The position numbers and the translations under genes were made by a program. From Acidithiobacillus sp. YTS05 (lineage in GTDB: Bacteria > Pseudomonadota > Gammaproteobacteria > Acidithiobacillales > Acidithiobacillaceae): a stretch of 64,000 nt of DNA. Positions 52,084 to 59,286 of this stretch are shown one piece after another; the stretch's first letter is position 1; the number at the start of each line of letters is the position of its first letter. The stretch is taken from NCBI RefSeq assembly GCF_024396695.1, contig NZ_CP094359.1, forward strand, positions 2,596,001 to 2,660,000. Reading direction: 5' to 3'. A model generated the notes under the pieces. The model saw nothing but the letters and a program-made list of their open reading frames with translations. It had not been told where the DNA came from and made no database searches.

Positions 52084-52112
52084 AATGGTTTGCCATCTTG
52101 AACACCTGCCCT

Positions 52113-52136
52113 GGCCGCCTTGCTGGCGGCCTTTTT
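52113..52136 (+). terminator. rho-independent terminator
   Basis: Stem GGCCGCC / GGCGGCC, five-base loop, five T; 30 bases after the antirepressor stop. Confidence 0.85.
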
Positions 52137-52144
52137 GCGGGCTA

Positions 52145-52167
52145 TCGCAACACGCTCTGGCTATACC
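52145..52167 (+). promoter_or_regulatory. shared 23-bp element upstream of the 181-residue protein gene
   Basis: Exact TCGCAAC-N7-GGCTATACC, 30 bases before ATG 52198. Confidence 0.75.
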
Positions 52168-52197
52168 GACAGGAACTAGGAATCCTGGAGCGTTGTC

Positions 52198-52743
52198 ATG
52201 AAGAAAACCAGCACACCGAAGCCCAGCAAAAAAGACCGGGCGGCCCGGGTCCTGCCGGCCACGGACTTGACCCTCGCCCTGCTGGAAGCCCGTCTGTTTC
52301 TGGAGCAGGGCGTCCCGCCCGCCCCGCCAGGCGTCTTGAACGCCACGATCGTGGCCGGGCTGCTGCGGGATGCGGTCATCCGTCCCGCCCTCGATAGCCT
52401 GGCCTTTCTGCACCTGTCCCAGGCCCACGATCTCACGGTGCGAAATGCGCCGTGGATAGCGGATAACCCGGAGGCTCCGCGTAAGCCCGAGGGATACCTC
52501 CCCATGTTCCAGTCTCCGGCCGGATTCCTGGTCGGATGTCTGCTCTTTCACTATCTGGTCCTGCTGACGGATCAGTCCACCCATGCGCACCGGACCTACC
52601 GGGCGGCGGCGGAAGGGCAGCGGCTGGTGATCGACGTGGACATGGCGAAGCCCTCCATCCAGATTTATCTTCCCGAGCCGGTCGCCCTGGCGATAGGGCA
52701 CGCGGTAGCCTCGCACCACATCCTCGGCAAAAGCGTTGCGTAA
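52198..52743 (+). CDS. hypothetical element protein, 181 residues
   Basis: Basic N-terminus (KKTSTPKPSKKDRAARVL), helical centre with hydrophobic patches (AGFLVGCLLFHYLVLL) and an alpha/beta end (RLVIDVDMAKPSIQIYLPEPVALAIGHAV). No recognised domain. CTGGAG precedes the start. Own promoter-like element upstream. Confidence 0.65.
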   Translation: MKKTSTPKPSKKDRAARVLPATDLTLALLEARLFLEQGVPPAPPGVLNATIVAGLLRDAVIRPALDSLAFLHLSQAHDLTVRNAPWIADNPEAPRKPEGYLPMFQSPAGFLVGCLLFHYLVLLTDQSTHAHRTYRAAAEGQRLVIDVDMAKPSIQIYLPEPVALAIGHAVASHHILGKSVA

Positions 52744-52756
52744 TCCCGGCTACCGA

Positions 52757-52779
52757 TCCCCGCCGGCTCCGGCTATACC
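52757..52779 (+). promoter_or_regulatory. weak copy of the shared 23-bp element
   Basis: The right half GGCTATACC is exact; the left half TCCCCGC departs from TCGCAAC. 41 bases before ATG 52821. A second GGGCTATACG follows at 52789-52798. Confidence 0.5.
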
Positions 52780-52820
52780 CCGGTACGTGGGCTATACGCA
52801 CTGGAAACCGGAGAACCCCA

Positions 52821-53258
52821 ATGCTGGAAGACGATTTTCACACCCTCGCGGCGGCGGCAACCGCCCGCCTCTTTGCCAACTTGGTTTTGGTCGCCCAGGA
52901 GACCAGCCCTGTGGATCGGCAGGAGGATTTCGACGGCCGTTGCCGGGATCTGCTGACCGACCTGCAGTCCGGCCTCGATGCCTGCTTGCAAGATCCCGGC
53001 GAGCGGGAGCCCTACATTTTTGCCCTGCATTACTGCGACGCAGCCAAGGGCAGGTATTGGCACGACCCGGTGGCCTTGGCCATGGAGGCCGGACTCAGCC
53101 ACCTCGCGCCTGCTTTCGAGGAGTTGTCTCAAACTCCAGCCGAAGCGATCCGGGGCTGGCTCCAAGCGCACGCGGACAAGCCGCATACCCTGGCCTGGCT
53201 GTCCGAGCAGACCGCCGCTTTGATGGTGGCGGACGCCTCCACGCAAACCGTTCAGTGA
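52821..53258 (+). CDS. hypothetical element protein, 145 residues
   Basis: An acidic, helical protein (FHTLAAAATARLFANLVLVAQE, CRDLLTDLQSGLDACLQDPGEREPYIFALHYCD). No motif recognised. Followed 11 bases later by the next gene, so cotranscribed. Confidence 0.6.
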   Translation: MLEDDFHTLAAAATARLFANLVLVAQETSPVDRQEDFDGRCRDLLTDLQSGLDACLQDPGEREPYIFALHYCDAAKGRYWHDPVALAMEAGLSHLAPAFEELSQTPAEAIRGWLQAHADKPHTLAWLSEQTAALMVADASTQTVQ

Positions 53259-53269
53259 AAGGGGGATCC

Positions 53270-54493
53270 ATGTCTGAACTCGATGACCTGGAGGCGGTGG
53301 CGTCCGGAGCACCCTCACCGTGTCCGCAAGAGCCAAAACCCGCGCCCACGCTGGATGGAATCCTGTCTCAGGCCGAAGCCGCGGGACACCCGAAATCCGC
53401 TCTGGAGACCCTAAGGTCCCACGCGGATCTGATTCGCCGCATATCCAGGATAGCGAAGATCGACCTGGACGCTGAAATACAAGCCGTCTGGGATCATCTG
53501 CCCAACTTCCGGCGGGCTCGGGCAGAGCGGGAGCGTCAGGCGGCATCCCAGTCCACCTGCCCGGCCGAGCGCGCGGCGCGTTTACGCCACGCCGAGCAGC
53601 TGGCAACACAAGCGCAGAATCTGGCCAGCCCAAGCGCGGAAAATCGATTCCGGGCCCGTGCCCTAGTGACGGAGTTGTCCATCCGCCTTGCCGCCCGGCT
53701 GCGCGGTATAGAGGTGTCCCTGCCGAACGTGGAACCGTCGAGCCTCAGGACCTTCGAGAAGACCTTTCAGGATCATACGCGGGGAGTCGAGGCCTCCGGG
53801 ATGTCCCGTCAGGACGCCCAGCACACGGCCCGTCTGGCTTTTCTGCAAGCCTTGGTCGAGGCGGACGCCACCCCGGACGATCCGGCAGGCTTGCGGGCGG
53901 CTATCGTGCGATACCGCAAGAACACGACCCGGGACTATGGGGTGGAGCCCGGCCATCTGCACGACCAACCGCTGTCCCAGACGCCGCAAGCGATTGAAGT
54001 CCCGGCTCAGGTTGAATCCGAGGCCCTGGATACGGATCGGGCCATCGCGGTATCCCGGCTATCCCGATCCCTGTCCCTGGCCGCCGCCGCGGAACTCAAC
54101 CCCAGGCATTACGCCATCTACCGGGTCCTCTCCGAAAACACGCATCTGTTCGATTGGCGGCTGGGGCCGGACGGGAAACTCGTCTTCGTGAAGCGCGACG
54201 GAGCCGGGCGGGGCGAGAATATCGCCGTCCAGGTCATGCAGGAGGTCGGCGGGTATGCCGGCCGAGGGGCGGCCTACCGTGCCGTTCACGACACACTGGA
54301 CCGTCTCGGGGAAGCTCTCCATAAGTACGGCCGTGACGTGACCACCGAGGATATTCCTGTCGAGAAGCGGACTCGCGCCACCGACCGTCTGACGGCGAGC
54401 CGGAAGCAGGTGATGGAAGCGGCCAGAACCCCGCGGACGCCGGCCGAGGCCGTTCCGGTATCCCGGAAGCAGGAAGCCGCCGAGATCGAATAG
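53270..54493 (+). CDS. hypothetical element protein, 407 residues
   Basis: A highly charged, helical protein with an Arg/Ala/Gln-rich coiled-coil-like stretch (residues ~70-150: RARAERERQAASQ, ERAARLRHAEQLATQAQNLA). The C-terminal half has a folded segment (HYAIYRVLSENTHLFDWRLGPDGKLVFVKRDGAGRGENI) and a basic tail. GGGGG precedes ATG 53270. Function unknown; a partition or mobilisation accessory role would be guesswork. Confidence 0.6.
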   Translation: MSELDDLEAVASGAPSPCPQEPKPAPTLDGILSQAEAAGHPKSALETLRSHADLIRRISRIAKIDLDAEIQAVWDHLPNFRRARAERERQAASQSTCPAERAARLRHAEQLATQAQNLASPSAENRFRARALVTELSIRLAARLRGIEVSLPNVEPSSLRTFEKTFQDHTRGVEASGMSRQDAQHTARLAFLQALVEADATPDDPAGLRAAIVRYRKNTTRDYGVEPGHLHDQPLSQTPQAIEVPAQVESEALDTDRAIAVSRLSRSLSLAAAAELNPRHYAIYRVLSENTHLFDWRLGPDGKLVFVKRDGAGRGENIAVQVMQEVGGYAGRGAAYRAVHDTLDRLGEALHKYGRDVTTEDIPVEKRTRATDRLTASRKQVMEAARTPRTPAEAVPVSRKQEAAEIE

Positions 54494-54513
54494 GCGTCCG
54501 CCGACCCCTTCCA

Positions 54514-54540
54514 GGCCCGCCCACCGTGGCGGGCCTTCTG
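54514..54540. terminator. weak hairpin terminator between convergent genes
   Basis: Stem GGCCCGCC / GGCGGGCC with a six-base loop, followed only by TTCTG on the plus strand. It separates the convergent 407-residue and wHTH genes. Confidence 0.5.
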
Positions 54541-54546
54541 CGGCCG

Positions 54547-55242
54547 CTAGCTCAGCATTTCCGCTTCGACACGGACAATGTATTCCTTCGGCTTCCCACA
54601 CCCATTGGACGCTTTCGTCGGGGCGAGGATGCCCAACTCTACGAAGCGACTGACACACCGGTTCGCCTGAGCGGTGGAGCATCCGGCCTGCTGCGCCACC
54701 AGCCCGACCACTCCGTCGAAGATCCATTGATCGCTCCCCCATGTGGTCTGTTCCAGGATGGCCAGCAGCAGCGTGGCGCATCGAGGCGACAGGGTGAGGC
54801 CATCCGCGGCCAGTATCCGACCCCGGATGCTGGACGGAAGGTTTTCCTGCCCCGCTATAATCCTTCGCTCCGGCCTCGGCTCCGCCGAGGCCCCCGATCC
54901 AGCGCGAACAATGTATTCCTTCGGCTTCCCACACCCATTGGACGCTTTCGTCGGGGCGAGGATGCCCAACTCTACGAAGCGACTGACACACCGGTTCGCC
55001 TGAGCGGTGGAGCATCCGGCCTGCTGCGCCACCAGCCCGACCACTCCGTCGAAGATCCATTGATCGCTCCCCCATGTGGTCTGTTCCAGGATAGCCCGCA
55101 GTAATGTGGCGCACTGAGGCGATAGGGTGATGCCTTCCGCAGCCAGAATCCGACCCTGGATGATGGGCGGCAGCCTTTTCCGCCCCGCCATCACCCGTTC
55201 CCGATCCCAGGTTTTCTGTTCCAGCGTCTTTTTCCGCTTCAT
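54547..55242 (-). CDS. tandem-duplicated winged-helix DNA-binding protein
   Basis: A 231-residue protein made of two copies of a ~111-residue unit: (P-I-x-GRILAAEGITLSPQCATLLRAILEQTTWGSDQWIFDG... and P-S-x-GRILAADGLTLSPRCATLLLAILEQ...), each with a helix-turn-helix-like VAQQAGCSTAQANRCVSRFVELGIL and a wing with KPKEYIV. The DNA of the two units is identical over 185 bp. ATG 55242 follows a GGGAGCG site. A 27-bp palindrome lies 29 bases upstream. Most likely an autoregulated repressor or initiator that binds as a built-in dimer. Confidence 0.75.
   Translation of the reverse strand: MKRKKTLEQKTWDRERVMAGRKRLPPIIQGRILAAEGITLSPQCATLLRAILEQTTWGSDQWIFDGVVGLVAQQAGCSTAQANRCVSRFVELGILAPTKASNGCGKPKEYIVRAGSGASAEPRPERRIIAGQENLPSSIRGRILAADGLTLSPRCATLLLAILEQTTWGSDQWIFDGVVGLVAQQAGCSTAQANRCVSRFVELGILAPTKASNGCGKPKEYIVRVEAEMLS
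54575..54759. repeat. 185-bp perfect direct repeat within the wHTH gene, copy A
   Basis: Identical to 54908-55092 (offset 333 bp = 111 codons). Similarity continues at lower level to about 54840. Confidence 0.9.
54908..55092. repeat. 185-bp perfect direct repeat within the wHTH gene, copy B
   Basis: See copy A at 54575-54759. Flanks diverge on both sides while the core is identical. Confidence 0.9.
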
Positions 55243-55270
55243 GCCTGCGCTCCCTAGTTGGTACCACAAA

Positions 55271-55297
55271 TGATAGCGTGAACGGTTCACGCTATCA
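55271..55297. promoter_or_regulatory. 27-bp palindromic operator candidate
   Basis: TGATAGCGTGAAC, one central G, then the exact complement GTTCACGCTATCA. Located just upstream of the wHTH gene and 200 bases before topB, a natural autoregulatory site. Confidence 0.75.
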
Positions 55298-55352
55298 TAA
55301 ACGATACCGACTGTTAAATTTTAGCGGAAATCATGGAACGCAAGATAAAGAT

Positions 55353-55384
55353 CCGCACGGGTTTGGTATAGCTTTCCCGTGCGG
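55353..55384. repeat. hairpin with GCTATACC in its loop
   Basis: Nine-bp stem CCGCACGGG / CCCGTGCGG around a 14-base loop that carries GGTATAGC (GCTATACC on the minus strand), the core of the shared element. No T-run follows. Between the wHTH operator and topB. Confidence 0.55.
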
Positions 55385-55445
55385 GTCCTATTTCCGTTTG
55401 ATTCGGCGCCTGCTCGACCTTTGGCTACAGCCCATCTCCTACCGA

Positions 55446-55468
55446 TCGCCACGGCGCCTGGCTATACC
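55446..55468 (+). promoter_or_regulatory. shared 23-bp element upstream of topB
   Basis: TCGCCAC-N7-GGCTATACC, one mismatch to consensus, 29 bases before ATG 55498. Confidence 0.7.
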
Positions 55469-55497
55469 CAAACGCAGCGTATTTTGGGAGATAGCTC

Positions 55498-57732
55498 ATG
55501 CCAACCGTCATCATTGCCGAAAAGCCGTCCATGGCTCGCGCCATCCGCGAGGGTCTTGGGGCACAGGCCCGCAACTATGAGATCACCAACGCCTTTGGTC
55601 ACATCCTGGAGCAGGCGGAACCCGACGCCTATCTGCCCGATTCTGTCCCCAAGACGGCCAAGGGCAAGAAGGTCTGGCGAATGGAGGACCTGCCGATCAT
55701 GCCTGCCGAATGGAAGAAGTTTCCCAAGCGGGACGCGAAAGACCAGCTCCAGAAAATCGGGAGTCTCTTGAAGACGGCGGATACCGTCATCAACGCGGGA
55801 GACCCGGACCGGGAAGGGCAACTGCTGATCGACGAGATTCTGGAGCATTTCCGCTATCGCGGCCGCGTCCAGCGGGTGTGGCTCAAGGCCCTGGATACCG
55901 AGAATGTCCGCAAGGCCTTCGCCGCCCTGGAGTCCAACGAGAAATACCGGCCCCTGAGGGATGCCGCCGAGGCCCGCAGTCAATCCGACTGGGTGGTGGG
56001 CATGAACCTCTCCCGCGCGGTGACCGTCAAGTCCGGGGACCTTTTCCCTTTGGGCCGGGTGCAGACGCCCACCCTCGCTTTGGTGGTCCGGCGGGATCTG
56101 GCCATCGAGCATTTCGTTCCCCGCGACTACTTCGAGGTCTTTGCCCAGTGCCAGCACGCCAATGGAGCGTTTCTGGCGAAGTGGGAGCCCAGAGGGACGG
56201 ACGGCCCAGGCTTTGATGAGGAAGGCCGGCTGATCGACCGGAAACTGGCCGATGCGATAGCCGCCAAGGCCAGCGGGCCGGGCCGGGTATCGCGTTTCGA
56301 GTCCCGGGAGCAGAAGCAGGCGGCACCACTGCCTTTCAGCTTGTCGGCGCTCCAGAAGGTGGCCTCCGCCCGTTTCGGCATGTCCGCTCAGCAAGTGCTG
56401 GATACCTGTCAGGCGCTGTACGAGAAGAAGGTCACCACCTACCCGCGTACCGACTGCCACTACTTGCCGGAAGAGCAGCACTCCGACGCGCCCAGAATCC
56501 TGCGGGCCTTGCCGGTTCCTGACGCGATCAAAGGAATGTTGGATACCGGTCGCAAGCACGCCGCGTGGAACAATGCCAAGATTACGGCACACAACGCCAT
56601 CATTCCGACCGGCCAGAGTGCCGCGGGACTCGGCGGGGACGAGGCGAGGCTCTTTGAGCTGATCTGGAAGTCCTATGTGGCGCTGTTCCTGCCGGAGTAC
56701 CGCTACCGGAGCCTGTCGGCCCTGGTGGATCTCGGGGGCGAGACCTGGAAGGCCACCGGCCGCCAGGATATCGACCCGGGCTGGAAGCGCCTCTATGGGA
56801 ATATCTCCCTCGATGAGGAAGAAGGCGACGACGAAGCCAGGGCACCGCTCCCGGTCCTGCAGACCGGAGATGCGGTGCGTGGTCAAGGCGGGCAGGCGCA
56901 GGCGAAGCAGACCAAGCCGCCAGCACGGTTCACCGACGGCTCGTTGATCGAGGCCATGTCCAACATCCACAAGTTTGTGGAGGACCCGGCGGCGAAGGCG
57001 AAGCTCAAGGAGACCTCCGGTCTCGGGACGGAAGCCACCCGTGCCAGTACCATCGAAGGGCTCATTCAGCGGCAGTATCTCCAGAAGAAAGGTAAGCAGT
57101 TGATCTCCACGGCGAAGGGCCGCGCCCTCATCGCGTATCTGGAAAGCCAGGATCTGGCCGAGTTTGCGGATCCGGCGACGACGGCTCGTTGGGAAGATTT
57201 GCTCTCAGCCGTGGCCGAAGGCCGGGTTCCCGCCGAAAAGCTGACGGCGGCGGTTGCGGACACGGTGCGGGCCGCCGTGGCCAGGCTCAAACAGGGAGCG
57301 GCCCTGGCCGCCCCAGCAGGCGGCGGCAAGCAAAACGCCGCCACCCTCCCATGCCCCCTCTGCAAGGGCGACGCGACCGTCCGGCGTCTGGAGTCCAAGA
57401 CGAAAAAGGGGCTTTTCTTCTGGGCCTGCTCCAACCAGGATGCCCACCCCTTGCTGGCCGACGACCACGGCAAGCCGGGGGAACCTTTTGGCACACGGCA
57501 ACCAGATAACCGGACCTACGACAAGGGACCGGACTGTGCCCATTGCCATGGTACGGCCACCCAGGCGCGGGCCACGTCCACGGGCAAGCCCTATTACCGC
57601 TGCCCTTCCTGTAGCGCCGCCTTCTGGCCGGATCGGGACGATCCGTTGAAATTGGGAACCGAGTGGCCGAAGCAAGAGCCGGCTTCTGGGTCCCGAACGG
57701 TCCGGGCCGGCAAACCGAGGAAACGCGCATGA
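55498..57732 (+). CDS. topB: DNA topoisomerase III
   Basis: A 744-residue type IA topoisomerase. TOPRIM: TVIIAEKPSMARAIREGLG and NAGDPDREGQLLIDEIL; VKSGDLFPLGRVQTPTLALVVRRD; active-site Tyr in TTYPRTDCHYLPEE. After the core come zinc-ribbon modules (CPLCKGDATVRR...WACSN; CAHCHGTAT...YYRCPSCSAAFWP). Topo III decatenates and resolves replication intermediates; plasmid and ICE copies (TraE/TopB type) are common in conjugative elements. Its stop overlaps the next start. Confidence 0.95.
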   Translation: MPTVIIAEKPSMARAIREGLGAQARNYEITNAFGHILEQAEPDAYLPDSVPKTAKGKKVWRMEDLPIMPAEWKKFPKRDAKDQLQKIGSLLKTADTVINAGDPDREGQLLIDEILEHFRYRGRVQRVWLKALDTENVRKAFAALESNEKYRPLRDAAEARSQSDWVVGMNLSRAVTVKSGDLFPLGRVQTPTLALVVRRDLAIEHFVPRDYFEVFAQCQHANGAFLAKWEPRGTDGPGFDEEGRLIDRKLADAIAAKASGPGRVSRFESREQKQAAPLPFSLSALQKVASARFGMSAQQVLDTCQALYEKKVTTYPRTDCHYLPEEQHSDAPRILRALPVPDAIKGMLDTGRKHAAWNNAKITAHNAIIPTGQSAAGLGGDEARLFELIWKSYVALFLPEYRYRSLSALVDLGGETWKATGRQDIDPGWKRLYGNISLDEEEGDDEARAPLPVLQTGDAVRGQGGQAQAKQTKPPARFTDGSLIEAMSNIHKFVEDPAAKAKLKETSGLGTEATRASTIEGLIQRQYLQKKGKQLISTAKGRALIAYLESQDLAEFADPATTARWEDLLSAVAEGRVPAEKLTAAVADTVRAAVARLKQGAALAAPAGGGKQNAATLPCPLCKGDATVRRLESKTKKGLFFWACSNQDAHPLLADDHGKPGEPFGTRQPDNRTYDKGPDCAHCHGTATQARATSTGKPYYRCPSCSAAFWPDRDDPLKLGTEWPKQEPASGSRTVRAGKPRKRA

Positions 57733-58169
57733 GCGGTCTGCTGATCCTCGCCCGTCCCCATACCTCGCTGCTGGATGGACCCCGGCTGGCCTGGTGGTTG
57801 ACCCATGCCGTCGGGATGCGCGGGGCGCTGTTCCCCATCGATCCCGATTACGCCCGCCACCCTGTCTGGTCCCGCTTGCTGCGGACTTACGGGCGCATGG
57901 CGGGGGGACACCGGATGATAGCCCTAGATTCGGAAAGCCCCTTCGGTTTGCGGACCCTGGCAAGGGCTTTGCGGGGCGGAAACGCCGTGGCGCTCTTTCC
58001 GCAGGGAACCGGACTTCGGGAGGGACCGGATCGCCCGGACCGCCCGGGCGCCCAATGGCTCATCCGCCAGACCTGCCCCGATGTCCTCGCAGTGCGTGCC
58101 GGGCCAAGGGGTTTTGTCGCGGAGAAAGGAGAGGAGCGCCATGCGCCGGGTATCGAATTTAGCCTTTAA
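57729..58169 (+). CDS. PlsC-like lysophospholipid acyltransferase domain protein
   Basis: A 146-residue protein with motif I HTSLLDG (HX4D, near residue 11), a central LRTLARALRGGNAVALFPQGTGLREGPDR that matches motif III (FPEGTR-like, with Gln for Glu), and VLAVRAGPRGFV. This is the core of PlsC-type acyltransferases but about 90 residues shorter than usual, with no TM segment. Start overlaps the topB stop (ATGA), so it is cotranslated. Either a genuine small acyltransferase or a repurposed fold. Confidence 0.6.
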   Translation: MSGLLILARPHTSLLDGPRLAWWLTHAVGMRGALFPIDPDYARHPVWSRLLRTYGRMAGGHRMIALDSESPFGLRTLARALRGGNAVALFPQGTGLREGPDRPDRPGAQWLIRQTCPDVLAVRAGPRGFVAEKGEERHAPGIEFSL

Positions 58170-58440
58170 CCGGGAGTTCCCCGCGGCGACCGGGATGACC
58201 GGACTGCCCGCCGAGAATGCGGTCTTTCTGCGCCGGGATACCCGTAATCCCTATGACCCGGACGCGGTAGGCGTTTGGCTCGATACCCGGCCAGACGTTC
58301 CCGTGGGCTGGCTTTACCGTAAGGACAATAACCGCCGTGCCGTGCTTCAGGCGCTGGATCAGGGCAAGGTCCTGCAAGGCCGGGTGCAGATCCGTACCCC
58401 GGGCGCCAACGGGCAAAAGATCGTGGTGTTCTGGCTGTGA
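58141..58440 (+). CDS. HIRAN-domain protein
   Basis: A 99-residue protein that is essentially one HIRAN domain: NPYDPDAVGVWLDTRPDVPVGWLYRKDNNRRAVLQALDQGKVLQGRV. HIRAN domains bind 3' ssDNA ends, in line with a repair or replication-restart role. GGAGAGGAG precedes ATG 58141; it overlaps the upstream gene by 29 bases. Confidence 0.8.
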   Translation: MRRVSNLAFNREFPAATGMTGLPAENAVFLRRDTRNPYDPDAVGVWLDTRPDVPVGWLYRKDNNRRAVLQALDQGKVLQGRVQIRTPGANGQKIVVFWL

Positions 58441-58709
58441 CGCCGGAGGTGAAAGAGCGGGCAACGCGGTTATTGCAGGACCCGCGACGGTATCTACCCC
58501 TGCTGTACGCCGCCTATTCCGTGGATCCAGAGACGCAGATGGCCGACTGGCTGGCAGCAAGCCTGGGCGACGAGGCGGAGATGCTCGTCAAGCGCCTCCT
58601 GCTGGAGGGATTTTACCGGACGCGGAAGGAAGACCTGATCGGCTATGCCCGTCGTCGTATCCTGGAGGAATGGGGTGATGCAGAAGACGAAATCCGACTT
58701 TCAGAATAA
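58437..58709 (+). CDS. small helical element protein, 90 residues
   Basis: GTG start overlapping the HIRAN stop (GTGA). All-helical, charged (KERATRLLQDPRRYLPLLYAAYSVDPETQ, KEDLIGYARRRILEEWGDAEDEI). Overlaps the next gene by 32 bases. Function unknown; tight coupling argues it is real. Confidence 0.6.
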   Translation: MTPEVKERATRLLQDPRRYLPLLYAAYSVDPETQMADWLAASLGDEAEMLVKRLLLEGFYRTRKEDLIGYARRRILEEWGDAEDEIRLSE

Positions 58710-59286
58710 GCCGTACATTCCGCCCCGCGCCCTGCGCAAGGACACGCCGGGCGGCACGGTCTGGGTGCCGCGCTGGAAATGGGCCGGGAGGCTTTTTGGA
58801 AAGGCCATGCAGCTTCCTCCGGTTCCCGGACCGGCTATGGGGGAAAGTCCCGCCGCCATTGCCGAGGCGCTTGAGCGTGGTTCCGCTTCCCGATCCAGGC
58901 CAGAGCACGGAGCCCTATCCGGGGAATCGAAGGCCCAGCCGACGCCGCCAAAGTCCGGTGCGGGCGAAGCGGAGCGCGGAGTGCCGGAGCCTTGGGGGTC
59001 CTGGGCCTATCCGCTGCTTGGGGTTTTGTTTTTGCTCGTCATCGCCTTCGCCCTGGGTGCCGGCTACGGGTACCTCCTCGCCGTCGGGCGGCCGCCCCGC
59101 TGGCTGTCGAGTGGAGCCGTGGGCGCATTGCTGATGGCCCCGTCCGGGGCGCTGCTCCTGTTGCTGTCGGGCCTCGCCTGCCTGGTGCAAGCCAGGGACG
59201 ATCCGGGTACCCGGCGTATCTGGCAGGTTACCGGGTTCCTGCTGCTGATGCTGTTTCTGCTGGTGACTTTCGGGGGACTCTTGTGA
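58678..59286 (+). CDS. membrane protein next to the relaxase
   Basis: A 202-residue protein: a basic/Pro-rich cytoplasmic N-terminal ~110 residues, then three TM helices (YPLLGVLFLLVIAFALGAGYGYLL; AVGALLMAPSGALLLLLSGLACLV; VTGFLLLMLFLLVTFGGLL). ATG 58678 follows GGAGG. Its stop overlaps the relaxase GTG. Position suggests a conjugation accessory, but no family is recognised. Confidence 0.65.
   Translation: MQKTKSDFQNKPYIPPRALRKDTPGGTVWVPRWKWAGRLFGKAMQLPPVPGPAMGESPAAIAEALERGSASRSRPEHGALSGESKAQPTPPKSGAGEAERGVPEPWGSWAYPLLGVLFLLVIAFALGAGYGYLLAVGRPPRWLSSGAVGALLMAPSGALLLLLSGLACLVQARDDPGTRRIWQVTGFLLLMLFLLVTFGGLL

Noticed and set aside
54059..55267. 402-residue minus-strand frame over the wHTH gene
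   Set aside because: Shadow frame; its repeats merely mirror the duplicated wHTH DNA, and the real frame gives a coherent HTH protein.
43430..55468. reading GGCTATACC simply as sigma-70 -10 boxes
   Set aside because: No -35 hexamer at 17 bases in any copy, while a conserved TCGCAAC lies ten bases upstream; kept as a regulatory element of unknown type.
58992..59282. upstream extension of the relaxase frame
   Set aside because: Overlaps the membrane-protein gene throughout; the GTG at 59283 is coupled to that gene's stop.
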